A model generated the notes under the pieces. The model did no database searches. It had not been told where the DNA came from and saw only the letters and a list, made by a program, of their open reading frames with translations. Source: Cheilinus undulatus (lineage: Eukaryota; Chordata; Actinopteri; Labriformes; Labridae). Taken from it: DNA of 64,000 bases. A program made the position numbers and the translations under genes. Within the stretch, counting starts at the first letter, position 1; every line of letters starts with the position of its first letter. Location: the NCBI RefSeq assembly GCF_018320785.1, contig NC_054871.1, positions 15,496,339 through 15,560,338 of the forward strand, given 5' to 3'. Shown one piece after another: positions 48,700 to 61,743 of the stretch.

Positions 48700-49205
48700 A
48701 AGCCATTTTTGTGCTATTAAATATTTTATCAGCAGAGACAAACAGCCAGATGTGAATGGCTGCAGTGATGCTGCTCTTTAAAATACACAGTCAGAGCTGA
48801 GTGTTGTATAATGATGTATATCAGCATTACAGAGAAGAGAGCTAAACAGAAAAGAAAAGCTGGTTCTGTCAGTCTGGATGAAACAAACAAAACTTGAAAA
48901 ACAGTTAAATGCATGTGGATATCATGCGACTTTTCTCTTCACATGCTTTCACTTCTGACTCGCCTGTTTGTCTGTAGGACTTCTTTTTTAGAAATATGAA
49001 GTACATCAGATACCCCAATGTTTCTCTGAATGAATAATGAAGCTTGACTTTAGATGATATTTTATTTCCCCTGGCTAACACTGAAATTTAAAGCATCAGA
49101 TATGGAAAGGACAAAGTCAGGAGGTAGTTTTTTGTCTTTTTCACATTTTTTATTTCATATTCTGCAGGCACTTTGAGCACAGTTATTTTTTGTTCGATAA
49201 GTGTT
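48700..49205. other. gene 4 to MITE spacer
   Basis: AT-rich sequence; no exon, RNA gene or repeat terminus recognised. Confidence 0.45.
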
Positions 49206-49219
49206 TTGATTTTCTCTGT

Positions 49220-49957
49220 TTAACCCTTCGGTATCACACAAATTTACTACCCTAATAAGCCATTTATGGACAAAAACGTCCACTGTGAAAAACATGAATT
49301 AGAAAATTATATTAAAATATGAATTCCCATTTTTTTTAATAATTCCTTTTTTTTTTAACTTCAGTCCTGAGCAAAACTACCTGATACTTAAACACTTTGG
49401 GAATTTTAACTCTTTAAATGCCAGTTTTACAACAAGAAGTCACTTTTTTTATGAAAAATCCCAGAAAATGTGTTATTTTCTAAAATACAAATGTCCAGTG
49501 GCTGACATATTTCGAGCACAGTCCTGGATGTGTCAAAGATTAGGAACAAAACTAATTTTAATGTCTTATTGGTTTTTGTGTAGAGTCCAGTTTAAAACTA
49601 TACTCCCTAATAAGCCGTTCTTAGACAAAAATGTCCACTTTGGAAACCGGTACAAAATATTACAGTTTGATATTTCCACTCTATTTGGCTTAGATCTTTC
49701 AATCACTTTCAGTCCTGATCAAAACTATTAAATATCAAATTACATCATGGTTTAACCCTTTAAATCCCAGATTAAATACATGGTGTCATTGTTTATTATG
49801 AAGGTAGTAAATTTGCACAGAGTGAACAAAAGGCCCTTGAAAAAACTGATTTTGAAATAACAAAATTCAGCAACAAAAAATCAATAACTGCAATAATAAT
49901 AAAATGAAAAAATCACCCTTTTGGACAAAAATGTCCAGAGTGATACCGGAGGGTTGA
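49220..49957. mobile_element. nested TTAACCCT-type MITE
   Basis: Left terminus TTAACCCTTCGGTATCACAC; right terminus on the minus strand TCAACCCTCCGGTATCACTC. Inside, the stretch ccctaataagcc...ggacaaaaacgtccac occurs twice (near 49250 and 49604), and 'taactctttaaatgccag' / 'taaccctttaaatcccag' occur near 49410 and 49752. One copy thus appears to have inserted in, or been duplicated within, another. No coding content. Confidence 0.65.
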
Positions 49958-50215
49958 GACAAGTTTGTGTATTTTTCTGATTTAGCAATTTTTGATTGAT
50001 TGATTTAATTTAATACAATATCTCCTGTAAAGTAAAAAAATATGAAGGTTGTAGATGTAAAGATTAGAAGACTCCATTTGGGGGAGTTTTGTATCCATTT
50101 AAATTGATACTTGTTTTGAATAAAGGATACTGGTCTCCACAAACATGCTTGAATAGTGTCTTTTATAATATCGGCATCAGTACTCTGGGGTAGCTGTGTA
50201 TCAAAAGTCCCGGCT

Positions 50216-53200
50216 TTATAATCCTTTTACTTTCTTTTCGGTTAAAAACTGCTTCTTGAATGTTGAGCCGTTTACCAGAATGATGAAGCTGGGAGTGCCT
50301 CCTTTGACCGTAAACCTGCAGACAAAGGAGAGGTTAATAATAATTAGAAAGGTGTAATGGAGATCAATGTCAGGGAGTGTCAAGGAAGTACTGTAAGTGA
50401 ATGGAGACTCTGACAGTAAGGTGCAAACACCTTCCCTTAAAGATCACAATGGCAGGAAGTAAATTCCTAGAAAGTGCAGGACTAATGAAATAGAGCATCT
50501 AAAACAACTAAAACAGCACTGTGATGCACTAATGCAACTGCCCTCAAGAAACTTAATTATTAAAACTTATTTCACCTTTATGTTATTGCTTTTTAAAGTT
50601 TGCATTTATACAATCATAAAGTATGATTTCAAGTCTGCTTAGGAATGATAAAGACCTGCTGCAGTATAAGGGTCTGCAAAGTTTTTTCAGCATCTATCCA
50701 ATAAGATTATACTTTATTAAACTGGATATTCAGCATGTTATAAGTGCATGCTGTTCAAATGAGCATTAGTGACAAAATTAGCCTGCTTACAGTGATTCCT
50801 ACTGAAGTCTCCTGACAGCCCATGAGCAATGCAGCTCAATATTTTCCCCCCTTTCTATTTTTCTCTCCATCACTCAGGTTCACATGGACAAGGACCAAGA
50901 AAGGGTAACAGGACTGTCTCAAAGATTTCTTGAATTTTCTTAACTTCTCTCACTTAGCAGAGCTTAACTGGAGACGAAGGCGCATCGATAAAATATACTT
51001 TTGTGATTAAAATGCTACGCCCTAACTTGTTTAGACACAGAGGTGAAACTATTTGCACAGCAGTTGCAGGCTCCCGAGCACAAAGCACCACTCTTCTGTT
51101 TCTTCACATTCAAAATAAAAGCACTAAATGACTTTTTCAAGATCTATTTTTCTGGCTTTTTATGCCTTTATTCCTAGAAAAGAGGATAGTGGATAGAGCT
51201 GTAAAAAGGTGCGACAGAGTGGTGGAGAGACATGGGGAAAAGGAGCTGCAGGCTAGACTTGAACTTGACTCATGTGAACTGAAAAAGTGACGCATGAGCG
51301 GAGAAATTAGCTGCGTCAGTGTTTGCCATTCAAAGGACACTGATCTGTTATCAACGTGAAAGATGGAAAAAAAATCCCTTTAATAAAACACCTGACTTTT
51401 TATAAGCAAATGTACCTTTTATGCTGCAGCACTTTTAAAAGTGGCGTCTCAGGGTGGACCTGATAAAGTGTCTCGTTCTGCCCATCTTCAAAGTACAGCT
51501 GGAAGATGAAGGAAAGACAAATGTGGTCAATAAGGATTAAAAATCACTACAATTATTTTTTAGCAGCTTATCTACCCTCCTTTTGGGTCTGGACTAAAAC
51601 CTTTGATGAAGCATCTTACACTTAAAGAAGTTATGCCTTTATTTTATCAGAATGTTTCAACAATGTCCCACTGCTTTAGTTTGTAAGGAAACTATTATTT
51701 CATAAATACTAGGATGGACAAATAGAAGGTAAATTTCACAAATTGCATCTTTATTAGAAGAAACATTTATTAAAAGGCATGGGAAGACCAAACAAACCTG
51801 CAGATTCTGTGGGTGATATTTTTGGTCTACATCCCAGGGAGGAAGTTCCTCTCCAAACATGACCGCCAGGTGATCTATGAAACTGGAACAAGAAGGAAAG
51901 TGATTTTTCTGCTGAATTTCTGAGTAAAAACAGCAAAATAATCATTATTTTGTTGATGAAAAGGAAAAAGGAGGACTTGTGAAGTTACCTAATAAGTTGC
52001 AACACATAAAACTATACACTGGTTAAAATAAGCACAGATATGCATCAGAGAAGATAAACTGAAGACTGTTAAGATGAAGAGGAGTTTACCAGTTGTTCTC
52101 ACAGAAGGCAGAGATGAAGTCGCTCTGCTGGTGCTCAGGATAGAGGAAGAGGACAGGCCAGTGCAGGGATCCCTGCTCATCCAGGAACACTTGAGCCCCC
52201 GTCACCTCCTGTGAACTGAGACCGTCCAGACTCAGCTGTGATATCGCTGCAGAGGAGCCATCAACCTCATCCTCACTGTCTGAACCGTGTGGAGGAGACT
52301 TCACAGGCTGCTGGAGTTTAATGCCTCGATCCTGCACAAACAGTCAAAATATATCTAATAAACGCAGTAAAGAAATACTCTGAACTTACTCTTGCATCAA
52401 GGATATCAGACTTGTCACTGCTAAGTTACATCCTGACGGTTATTATTCTTCCAAACAGGTGAAAAGCTCTACATGTTCCCTCTGTTCTGCTAGCAAATCT
52501 CCTAGCAGATCTTCATTTTTTCTTTCTTCCAGAAAAGATCAAGTAAGACAGAGACGCACAAAGGAGATGAAGAACAGAGTTTCCAAATGAGGAAATAGGA
52601 ATTTCATAACTTTTGGTGTAAATGACTCGCTAGGTTAATCTCTGATGCTAATATGAGCACAGGTTTGTCTTTTTCTGCTGTGAATCTGCATTGTGGTTTG
52701 CAAACATCACTTTAAGATTTTCAGGTCTAATTATAGTGAAAGACACTTGATGGAAATGTTTATATTACGCAGGATAGTCAAAGTATGAATTTGACTTGAA
52801 AATGGTTCAAAGTTAAGTTTTTTGGATTGTTTCTGTGCCAGGTAAAATAGACAGGTGTGGACTGTCATGAAAAACACAGAAAAGCAAAGAGCTACAGGAG
52901 AACTGCCTTCAGAGACTGGAGTTAAACACACATGATAGAGGTATTATCAAAATGCAATGTGTTTGAAAAGCTAACAGCTTGACAGAGAGTTGCAGTCAAG
53001 TCTTCCTCAGATTTAAACACTCTTACCTTTATAGCAGCCAGAAGAGCTTCTTTTGCACCATGCAACTTTTTTTCTTTGGCCTTGGCTTTCCTGGCATCTC
53101 TTTCTGCTGCTCTCTAAAGCACAAAAGAAAACAAGATCAATACTTTTGTGAATAGAAAACTAAACATTTATATACTTTTGAAACTTTCGAATGATTGCAC

Positions 53201-55502
53201 CTTAAGTTTATCTGCCTTTGCTCTCAGCTCCAGCAGCTTCTTGTCAGTGGGATGGGCTTTTAACCCCTCATCACACCACTGGAGCGCCTCTGCAAAATTC
53301 CGCAGCTCGATACAACACTGAGCACCTGCAGGGAGGAACACAGTATAGTTTAATCCAAATCCAATACAAATCAATCTCAATACACCCCTGACACTTAGCC
53401 CTACCCCTGTGTTTCACAAGGTCACGTCTGGGAGTGGGATGTCTGATTTTTACAGAAATGGCAGGGTATGGCGAAAAGATAGGGGTACATGTCCTTCAAA
53501 CATATTTTCCAGAATCAAACTTCAGCCAAGATTCCAAGAAATCTCCCAGAATGTACATCATCTGTAAGATTTGAAAGTTAAGACAGTGATATCATAATTT
53601 AATGTGGTTTCAATGTATTGTTAACCTTTCTGATTATGAGGAAGCATTTTAAGAAATCACTCATAGCAAAAATGTTGAGGGCTGTCGTTTTTAAAACTCA
53701 GATGTACGTCATACTGGACAAAAGTGTCCGCTAAATGACACTGTAGCATTGTAAAACACTGTTGATGATGACTAATGATGCATCAGGAAGTTGAAGGTTT
53801 GTCCCCTTTCACTGGGGAAGATTTCAATACTACCCCTTGTAGCTCTGTTTCAAGGGGGGAGGAGCCACTCTAAAACAAGGGCTAAAATTAAGAAGTGGGA
53901 CTGAGCACAACCAAATGTTGTCTTTCAGGGTGAAATCAGGGTTTCACCAGGGTCACTTTACTGTGCTTGAATGCTGCTATTATAATGAAGTAGAATTTCT
54001 AGAAACTTTATTATTCTAAGGATATGTTCTGTTGCAGGCTTTCAGACACTTTGCAAAAGATTTATTATAAAGTCCAATAAATTAAGCTTACTTTAAACCA
54101 AATTTCATAATTCATGAAAAGTTCTAAATTTACTCATCAAATGACACAAATTTCAGATAAATATTTGTTCATTTTGTCATTTTTATCTTACACCATGCAT
54201 GTCCTTAAAAAAAGCTTTTAGAAATTTTTCATCACATACCCATGAATCTTATTTTTGTAGAATATAATTTTTAATGCACTGAATACTGTTGTAAACCAGC
54301 TGTTCTTGCTTTTAATTATTTTGTTACCTCTGATCAAGGCTTTGAGATGGTCTGGTTTGATCTTCTTTGCAGATACAGCATCATTAAATGCAGATCTCAT
54401 GTTACCTGTATTAAAGCAATACAAAACAAAGATAACAGGCATGATAGGACTGGTGTTTTTGCAGAAAGACTATAAATCTCTGTTCTATTTTATTCTTTCT
54501 CTCTATTATTATAATATAGATAATTATACTGCTGTGGTATCTATTTGTATATAACATATATTTTACCCAGGTGGAAGTGTGCTGCTGCCCGGTTGGTGAG
54601 GAGAACTGTGTCCAGCTCCTGATCTCCACATTTTTTCTTCAGAGCTACTGTGTAGCACAAGATTGCCTTTTCGTAGCTCTTTTCTTTAAAAAACGAGTTT
54701 CCTTCGTCTTTCAAGGCTTTAGCTTGCTCTGTGGAGGAATGAGAGAAGAGTGATGCAGTGTATTATATTTAGCAGTTGTGATGTGATGTGTGTTTATTAC
54801 CTTTTTAGAAAATCCAACATGTGTTTTGATTCAACGAGTGACCATGTTAACTGCCATCTATCTGTCCAATGCGTCTATGGTTGTTATGGTTACAACAGGT
54901 CTACGATTAGTACCATATTGACTGCGTCTTGATTTTTTTCGTGCTGTCCAAAACAATTCAGACATGTCTTTAGTTAAAAACTACACAAAAGGTGGTGGCG
55001 ATGTCTCTGTGCAGTCAGAACAGTAGTTTTTTTACTATGTCAACCACACGCGCATTACGTTAAGTCATCCGTGAACACGGTCACTCTTTAAACCACAACA
55101 CCAGACTTGTCTCTGTGGTCCACCTACCCTCTGGTGTCCTGTCTTCATCGTGGATGATGGCTTGAAGGCAAGCTAGTTCAGGATATTCTTTAGGGTCAAT
55201 CTCTTCAGGGGCAGTTTTCATGAACATGGGGATTTTATCAAACTCCTGGATAAGAAAAAAAAAACACAATCCTGAAAATGTACCATGTGAAAGTGAACTG
55301 TTAGCCTGTTAGCTTACAACTTCAAACGGACTCAGTTCCCCTTCATAAGTATACATTTCTTCTCTGAGGTCGATATCGAATAGTTTCTTACCTCTTCCCA
55401 GTTGCCTTCACTGAAAGCATTTTTATATCTTTGAGTTTTAAATTTGTCCATAAACGCATCCGTGTCGTCGTCGCTGTCATTTTGAGCCTGGGGTGACGTC
55501 AT
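50216..55502 (-). CDS. ttc4: tetratricopeptide repeat protein 4 (HSP90/HSP70 co-chaperone)
   Basis: Ten coding exons on the minus strand: 55392-55502, 55128-55245, 54567-54728, 54328-54405, 53201-53325, 53027-53113, 52090-52331, 51798-51882, 51416-51498 and 50216-50315. All have GT-AG boundaries and the phases join without a break, giving 396 residues (the human protein is about 387). The acidic N-terminus (DSDDDTDAFMDKF) is followed by three TPR units at about 78-187 (DEGNSFFKEKSYEKAILCY; NRAAAHFHLGNMRSAFNDA; CCIELRNFAEALQWCDEGLK). A charged helix and the C-terminal 'wheel' domain follow (HWPVLFLYPEHQQSDFISAF, then FIDHLAVMFGE). TTC4 is the animal relative of yeast Cns1; its TPR domain binds the C-terminal tail of HSP90/HSP70. 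Its neighbour pars2 is head-to-tail. The ATG is the first in the first exon. Confidence 0.96.
51145..51300. repeat. interspersed repeat in ttc4 intron 9-8 region
   Basis: The stretch from ctggctttttatgcctttat to gctgcaggctagacttgaac resembles a common teleost repeat with a tRNA-like B-box end on the minus strand. It lies in the last intron (50316-51415). Assigned by memory. Confidence 0.45.
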
Positions 55503-56583
55503 TTTATATAAACGTATATTACGGGCACTGCTTTGTTAAGAACAAGTATTATAAAACTATAATTTAACAATGACACACCTCTTCAGCTAATATAGCTCTT
55601 ATTTTATGGAACGTTTACCAGCTACTTGTTTACACATGTGCCTAGGTAGTGCAAAGTAATTTGAGGTCCGTGCGGAAACATAGCGTCAATACATTTGTTC
55701 CGCCCCAAGCGTAACAAACGGACGTTGAATACAGTAATTTTAGTCAAAGCGGACATTTTAATAGTCAAAAACATTTCAAACTAACTATAGCGGATAACAG
55801 TTTGAATTTAAGACACTTTTTCTTAACATTTGTAGTGTCAAAGCTAATTAATTTAATAAAACCAATCTACCCTTGAGGGATAAAAACAATTGTTTGAGCT
55901 AAATTGAAATCAAAGAGGTTTAAATGTTATACCATCTCTCGTATTTAAGGTTGAAGGCACTTTTTCATCGGAAACCTACAACCGTATTTTGACTTTATAT
56001 AAATCATTGGAGGCTAAACCTTTAGTTTACAAAGCAATTTTGAGTAATAAGTAATGCCTCCATGTTTTGGTATAAAAATACTGACATAAACTACAGTGTA
56101 AAATAAAGAAAATCCCATTTCTTTTTGTTTGATTGATGTATCATTTTGTTATTGGCAAGATTTCTACAGCTACCTTTATAGAGAAATTTATCTCAAGCAA
56201 GTAAAAATCATGAAAACGTTTATCCTTTCACCCCAACTTACTGCAGTGAATTGTTTACAAGTTATTTAAATAGTCTTTAACCTGCTAATGTAAAATTAAG
56301 ATTTCATTTGAAATATTACACTTCACTCTTCAGTGTACTCTAGCTTTTTTCATCTGTCCACTTAAGTATAGCAATGTCTTTGATATTGACACTTTCACCA
56401 CTTTGCTGTATTTATAGTATAATCAAAGTACAAGGATTTCAAAACCAGATGATCAGGGGTGATGCTAAAACTTATGTTTATAACAATTTTGCCCATTGCC
56501 ACTACGTATACTTCTTATTGTTCAACATTCCCTCATGTTTGACCGTGGAAAAAGATTAGTTTATCAAACAGATCACATTATGA
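55503..56583. other. ttc4 upstream region
   Basis: A TATATAAA motif lies directly before the ttc4 ATG (55503-55510), too close to be its TATA box. The section to about 55720 is somewhat CpG-richer and probably holds the promoter. The rest is AT-rich with nothing recognised. Confidence 0.4.
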
Positions 56584-56830
56584 GGCAACTGTGGTAAAGT
56601 TGGTTGTTCTGCAATTGGAAGGTTGTGGGTTTGATCCCCAGAACATGCCAATGTGTCCTTGGCCAAGACACCAAACTCAAATTTACTCCCATTACTTTGT
56701 TGGTGATGTGTGAATGTGTATGGATGCATTCAAATCAAATACTGATGGCTAATTCTCAATTACCAACCTCTGACATTAGTGTTTGAATGAGCTTGTGCAC
56801 TAAATAAGCTCAAGTCCTGTACCATTTACA
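56584..56830 (+). mobile_element. tRNA-derived SINE
   Basis: An A-box-like ctgtggtaaagttggttgtt and a B-box ggtttgatccc (56628-56638) are spaced as in a tRNA promoter, followed by a non-tRNA body (cttggccaagacaccaaact, ttggtgatgtgtgaatgtgt). The head cannot fold as an intact tRNA, so it is a SINE, not a tRNA gene. Confidence 0.65.
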
Positions 56831-57198
56831 TCTTCTGCCCAGCGATAAATCTCTTCTCTGAATCAACAGTTAGGTGTGATAAGAACTAATACAGCTTAAC
56901 AGATGAACACTGGCTTCTGACATTGGTTCATATGGCCAATGCCTGTCAATGGAGACGATATTGCCAACTTAAATCCACCAAAAACAAACACAATAAAGGT
57001 ATCCATTTCCGTTCCCTTGTGTGAGGTCACATTTTTATTTGCACAGAGACAAAACAGGCTCAACTTGACATTCCTTTTCTAAAATCAGTGAAGACAAAAC
57101 TTGGACATTCTTTGCTGCAGCCCCTCTCACTTATAAATTTTGCTTCTTACAAAGAACTTTCAAACAGAAAATATTCATCCCCAATTTCAGATTGGTAT

Positions 57199-60100
57199 TC
57201 ATACAGTTTCTACTTGTCCCATAAGATCTAACAGCCCATCTTTACTGAGAAGCATAGTCTCACCCATTTGCTGACAGATCACCTCATACCTGGGTGTTTC
57301 CTCTAGAGCTCCCTGTCCCACGATGACTACATATGGATAACCGAGTCTACTGGCGTCCTTCAGCCTCTTTCCAATGGTCATCTGTGTGCGGTCATCAAGG
57401 ACTACTTCCCCTCTCAAACGTGGCAGAGTCTCTCCTAAAGTATGAACCAGCTCCTCCGCTAAGACCGAGGCTCCATCCACCTTACTGCCCTTCTTAGGAG
57501 GTAAAACACAAACCTGATAGGGGGCGATGAGGCCGGGCCAGCGGATCTCATCGTCTGTTGACATTACCTCAATGGCTGCTGCGAGAATACGAGTCACCCC
57601 AAGACCATAGCAGCCCATCTCTGTGACACTGAGCTTGTTCTGGGCGTTGCTAAAGGTGGCATTGAAAATATGAGAGTACTTTTTACCCAGGTAAAAGGTG
57701 TGGCCGACTTCTATACCCTTGGACTCTTCTAGTGTGCCAGTTTTACACTGTGGGCACCGGGTTCTGTCAGATGAAAGCGTCTCTACATTAGCAGAGAAGG
57801 AGCAGCTCCCACAGATGAGCAGCTTGTCCTCACCGATGTCTGCTGGCAGCTGGAACTCGTGGGAGAGTGTACCGCCAATGTTTCCCGTGTCTGCCTGCAC
57901 CTGAACGCACTGCAGACCAAGACGAGCGAAGAGCCTGTTGTACGCCTGGCACACAGACTCATAGGTCTCATAAGCTGCTTCTTCACTCACATCAAATGAG
58001 TACATGTCCTTCATGTAGAACTCACGCCCTCGAAGCAGACCATACTTTGGCTTTGGCTCATCCCTGAATTTTCGCGTCATCTGTGTTATAAAAAACATCA
58101 AAAAGTCAGGGACTGACTTTATTCGAACAAAAAATACTGGTGGCAAGAGAGTGAAAGCTACCTGATAGAGCAGCAGAGGGAGCTGTTTGTAGGAGAGAGT
58201 CTTCTGATGAGCCACCAGAGTCGTCACAGCCTCCTCATGTGTGGGAGCCAGGCAGTAGTCAGCTCCATGGCGATCTTTTAGACAAAGCAGCTCCTTTCCC
58301 ATCAAATCCCAGCGGTCACTGTTTTTCCAGAGATCAGCAGAGCACAAACTCGGCATGTCCAGCTTCTGTCCACCAATGGCCTGCATCTCCTGGTCTATAA
58401 TTCTCACCTATTGGTCAGAGTCAGCAGTTAACATTTTTAGGATGAAAATTAAAATCTTTACACTCAATTTTGCTTCAGGCACATTACAACTGTGATCTGA
58501 TGCAGCAGTTATTGATTTTGGATTCAGCCCTGCACCCAACAGGTTGCAGAACAAGAAAAAAAGACCTGTTATTCTCTACTTTTCCTGGTTCTCAGGAAAA
58601 AAATAATCCTTGGGTTTCTTAGAAATTCTAAAATAAATCTTTTAACAGTAGGAAGAATAACTTATTGTTGACCTAATCCAGATCTGTGCAATTTTATTTC
58701 TGCATTTTATTTAGATTTCAGCACTCCAAAACAATCAGCATTTATGAAAACAGGGTGAAAGCCATACCAGAGATAAACAATTGTTGACATATTCTTTCCA
58801 CAAACTTTTTAAAATAAAATCTAAGACTTAAAAAAATTAACACCACGACTAGGAAAAGTTTATGTTGTTTACAATGCATGGAATCAGCTCTTTTCTGTTT
58901 TTTTGGAGAGTAGACAGCTTGATTCCCATCGTTCCAAGTTTAAAAGTGAATCATTGTTTTCACCTGTCAGCTTCTTCCTGTATTCTTATGTTGAAATTGA
59001 GCTCTACATAGTTGTTAAGACAGCAGGAAAAACCATTGGCTGCCCCCTTCCCTCACTCCAGGGCATTGCAAACATCTGATACCTTTCCAGAGCAAAAAAA
59101 TTATCACAAACTCTTCTTACCCTGGTCATCACCTATTCACCCCTCTGCCCTTAGGGGGGCCATACAAGTCAATCAAATACCGAACCATCACACTCATGCA
59201 GTTTCTCTTTTAAGGCCATCCACTCTCTCAATTATCAAAACCCTTTCACTACCACCCATGATCTATGAAATATGGACCATGCAATACTGTTTTTGAATAT
59301 TTTTCATATTTAATATTTATAGTCATGCACACTACCTTGACTTGCCTGTATTGATTGATTTGATTGTATTTCTAAGTGTGCATGTGAGTGTTTCTGTAGT
59401 TTTGCTGGAAGGAACATGTATAATTTTTTGTATTTATGCAATGACAACAAAGCTGTCAATCAAATATCCTTTAGCTTGCATTTTCCCATTTTCTTGTCCT
59501 TTACTGTTACATATGTTTTGTGAATGTTAACACTTCCCACTGCTGCTAAAGCTGCAAGCAAATCCACAATAAACCTGATATACTGCAAACTGGATAGTGT
59601 CAATTTCATAAGGTATCCAGACATATCTCATTCAACGTTCAATCTTAATTTTGAGACCTCAAACAGGTTCAAATAAGACGCTAAGGACAATTTATGGCCT
59701 GAATTTCAGGGTTAGAAAGTAATTTTTAAAATTCTTAAATTTATTATTTTTTAAATTAATGAATTAATTAATAATATATAATAATAATTAATTATTATCA
59801 TCTTTTTAAACTTAAAAAAAAATTAAAAGAAGACTTTAAGGGTTTGTAAGAACACTGTAAAAATGACAATTTCTTCAAAACTGGAAGGACAACCCTGGAA
59901 AAAGTCCACAGGGATATTAGCTTGCCTTAAAAAAGAAGAAAGTAAAACTAAACTGAAAGTAAGTTATAAAAAGAGTCAAGAGCAACTTCCCAGTGTCTTT
60001 TATTTGTGAAGTGTTAATTTTGGAAGCTTAAGTCTTAGTTGTTAGATTTGAATATTCATTAGTTTTTGTTAAATTGTGTCATTTTTAACCCTTTACAGTT

Positions 60101-60900
60101 TAAGTCTTGTTTTAGTTGATGAAAACTCAAAACCATTTTTAGTCCGCTTTTAGTCCTTACATTTCAGCTATTTCTTTTAGTCGCATTTGTCCTTTATGAA
60201 CTTATATAATCAGCTAAATTGTAAAATTAATATAAATGTCAGTCATATTAATGCACTAGCAATATTACCATTAAAATACACCAATAAAAATACCGACAAA
60301 TTTTACATGCACAGTGGAGAAATAAGGATTTTGAATGTCCAATTGTCTAGTAACATTTTTGTTCCATTTGAGTCTCCTTGACAAAATAAATTATATTTAC
60401 TTTTTGTCAGGAATTTTAATCACCAAAGATCTATTTTAAGTCTCAGTCTCATCTTCCTCAGGAAAAAAGGCATTCAGCACTTTAAGTCACAGTTTCAGTT
60501 GACAAAATCAACACTGTAGGCTGCTTCAGCAGGCTTTTTTGATGTTTATAATCTCTTTATCAAAACCAAGTCTCACCAGCTTCTCCATGGAGCGCACGGT
60601 GGCAGGAAGATAGTAGTAGCACCCTGGGTTGGATGGATGGATGAGCCCAGCCTGCTGCATGAGCCTCTGGCTCTTGCACGTCATTTCTCCTTGAAGCCGG
60701 GTGTCCGAATCACGTAAATTTGCAGGCTGGTAAAGGCGAGACACCAGGAGTGTGGGTTTGCGGGTGTGTCTGGAGCTACTGGGGGCAGGAGTGGTGGCAT
60801 GTTCAGCAGCACATCCTGAATGAGTCCGCTTCAGAAGAAGTGAGGTTCTGTGGAGGCGCTGGAAGACTCTTGGCCAAAGATGATTTATCATAGGCTCCAT
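57199..60900 (-). CDS. pars2: mitochondrial prolyl-tRNA synthetase
   Basis: Three coding exons on the minus strand: 60577-60900, 58162-58407 and 57199-58080, giving 483 residues (human about 475). It charges mitochondrial tRNA-Pro with proline. The N-terminus is Arg-rich (WPRVFQRLHRTSLLLKRTHS), fitting a matrix-targeting signal. Class II features follow: the PTHEE loop (163-167), motif 2 with TRKFRDE (192-198) and REFYMKDMYSFD, and motif 3 GCYGLGVTR (346-354). Two CxxC pairs lie at 280-283 and 299-302, where bacterial enzymes have the long editing domain, and the C-terminal anticodon-binding domain starts near 375. The second intron (58081-58161) is only 81 bases and has no stop in frame, so the genomic frame appears fused. 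The ATG at 60900 sits 13 bases after an acceptor. Frames on the + strand here are shadows. Confidence 0.96.
58081..58161 (-). other. 81-bp frame-preserving intron of pars2
   Basis: On the minus strand it begins gtagctttc after CTCTATCAG and ends ttataacacag before ATGACGCG. Removing it restores the family sequence LLLYQ-MTRKFRDE. Retention would add 27 residues beside motif 2. Confidence 0.9.
59020..59580 (+). mobile_element. LINE fragment in pars2 intron 1
   Basis: The + strand around 59120-59240 translates to HHLFTPLPLGGPYKSIKYRT, which fits the C-terminal '...LLPSGRRYRSIRxRT' region of CR1/L2/Rex1-type reverse transcriptases. Downstream lies a LINE-like 3' end with tgcaatgacaacaaagctg. 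It is heavily truncated, with stops, and inserted antisense to pars2. Confidence 0.6.
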
Positions 60901-60913
60901 GGTTGATTCAGAC

Positions 60914-61725
60914 CTGATGGATCAGACAATCAGTTATAAAAAACAATCTGCAAATAAGAGCATTATTGGTATGGATGTCAAAGGTCACATATCACAAATG
61001 AAAAAATATTTCTGTTCGACCTGGGATGTAAAATTGTAATGTAAATTTTAAAAAAAGCTACATTAATAAGTTAATCATCAGATTTAAAATGGATATGTAC
61101 TAAAACAGCTATTTTTCACTGAGCTCAACAGTGCATTAAAAAATATTCAGAGGCTAATCTTAATTTACTCTTACAAATTCCTTCGAAGAACTACAGTTGT
61201 ATTTGCGATATATTAATCACCAAAACTTGCTTGTTTTCTGACGGACGAACTAAAACATGCACCTCCTCTTCCACTGCAAAGTATTCAGGTAGTAAACAGG
61301 TGGAGTCAAGGTCGTCAATTCATACCGAGCTCTAACTGCAACTCTCCCACAAAAATGATCTGATCATTAGTAGTTTTAACATTATTTGCCTAACAACAGA
61401 CACACAAAGTGTCCACAGTCCATATCAGTGACAGACTGTGCAGAAACCTCTGTGCATGTAACCCAGACCCTTCCTTGTAGACAGTTTAGCATCAGCTAGC
61501 TGTGATTAGCTCCTTTAGTTAGCAAACAACGGCGTCTTTAAACATTAAACAAAACTCACCACGAGACAGGGCCTCCGTCTAATAGTTACGGGATAGTTAT
61601 GAGAGTAAACGAGCAATGACAGGCATTTTATGGAAACTACTAACTACTTTACACTGAAGGTCCTATCGCCGTGCTGCTGTCTTCCTTAGCTTGAAGCGTG
61701 GAGGCTCATCTCTGTGATGATACAT
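60914..61725 (-). promoter_or_regulatory. pars2 5' non-coding exon and promoter region
   Basis: An acceptor (atccatcag) precedes the coding exon at 60913. A donor (gtgagtttt) on the minus strand at 61559-61558 ends a likely non-coding exon running from about 61720 to 61560. The sequence there has no TATA box. Exon limits are inferred from splice sites only. Confidence 0.5.
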
Positions 61726-61743
61726 CGCCCTCTGCTGGCGCGG
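61726..61743 (-). promoter_or_regulatory. CTCF-like motif at the pars2 promoter
   Basis: On the minus strand CCGCGCCAGCAGAGGGCG matches the core of the vertebrate CTCF consensus (CCAGCAGAGGGCG). It lies just upstream of the presumed pars2 first exon. Confidence 0.55.

Noticed and set aside
56584-56660. Possible tRNA gene
   Set aside because: A- and B-box motifs are present but the arms do not fold as a tRNA, and a SINE body follows.
57698-58067. Plus-strand frames opposite pars2
   Set aside because: Antisense shadows of the conserved pars2 coding exon.
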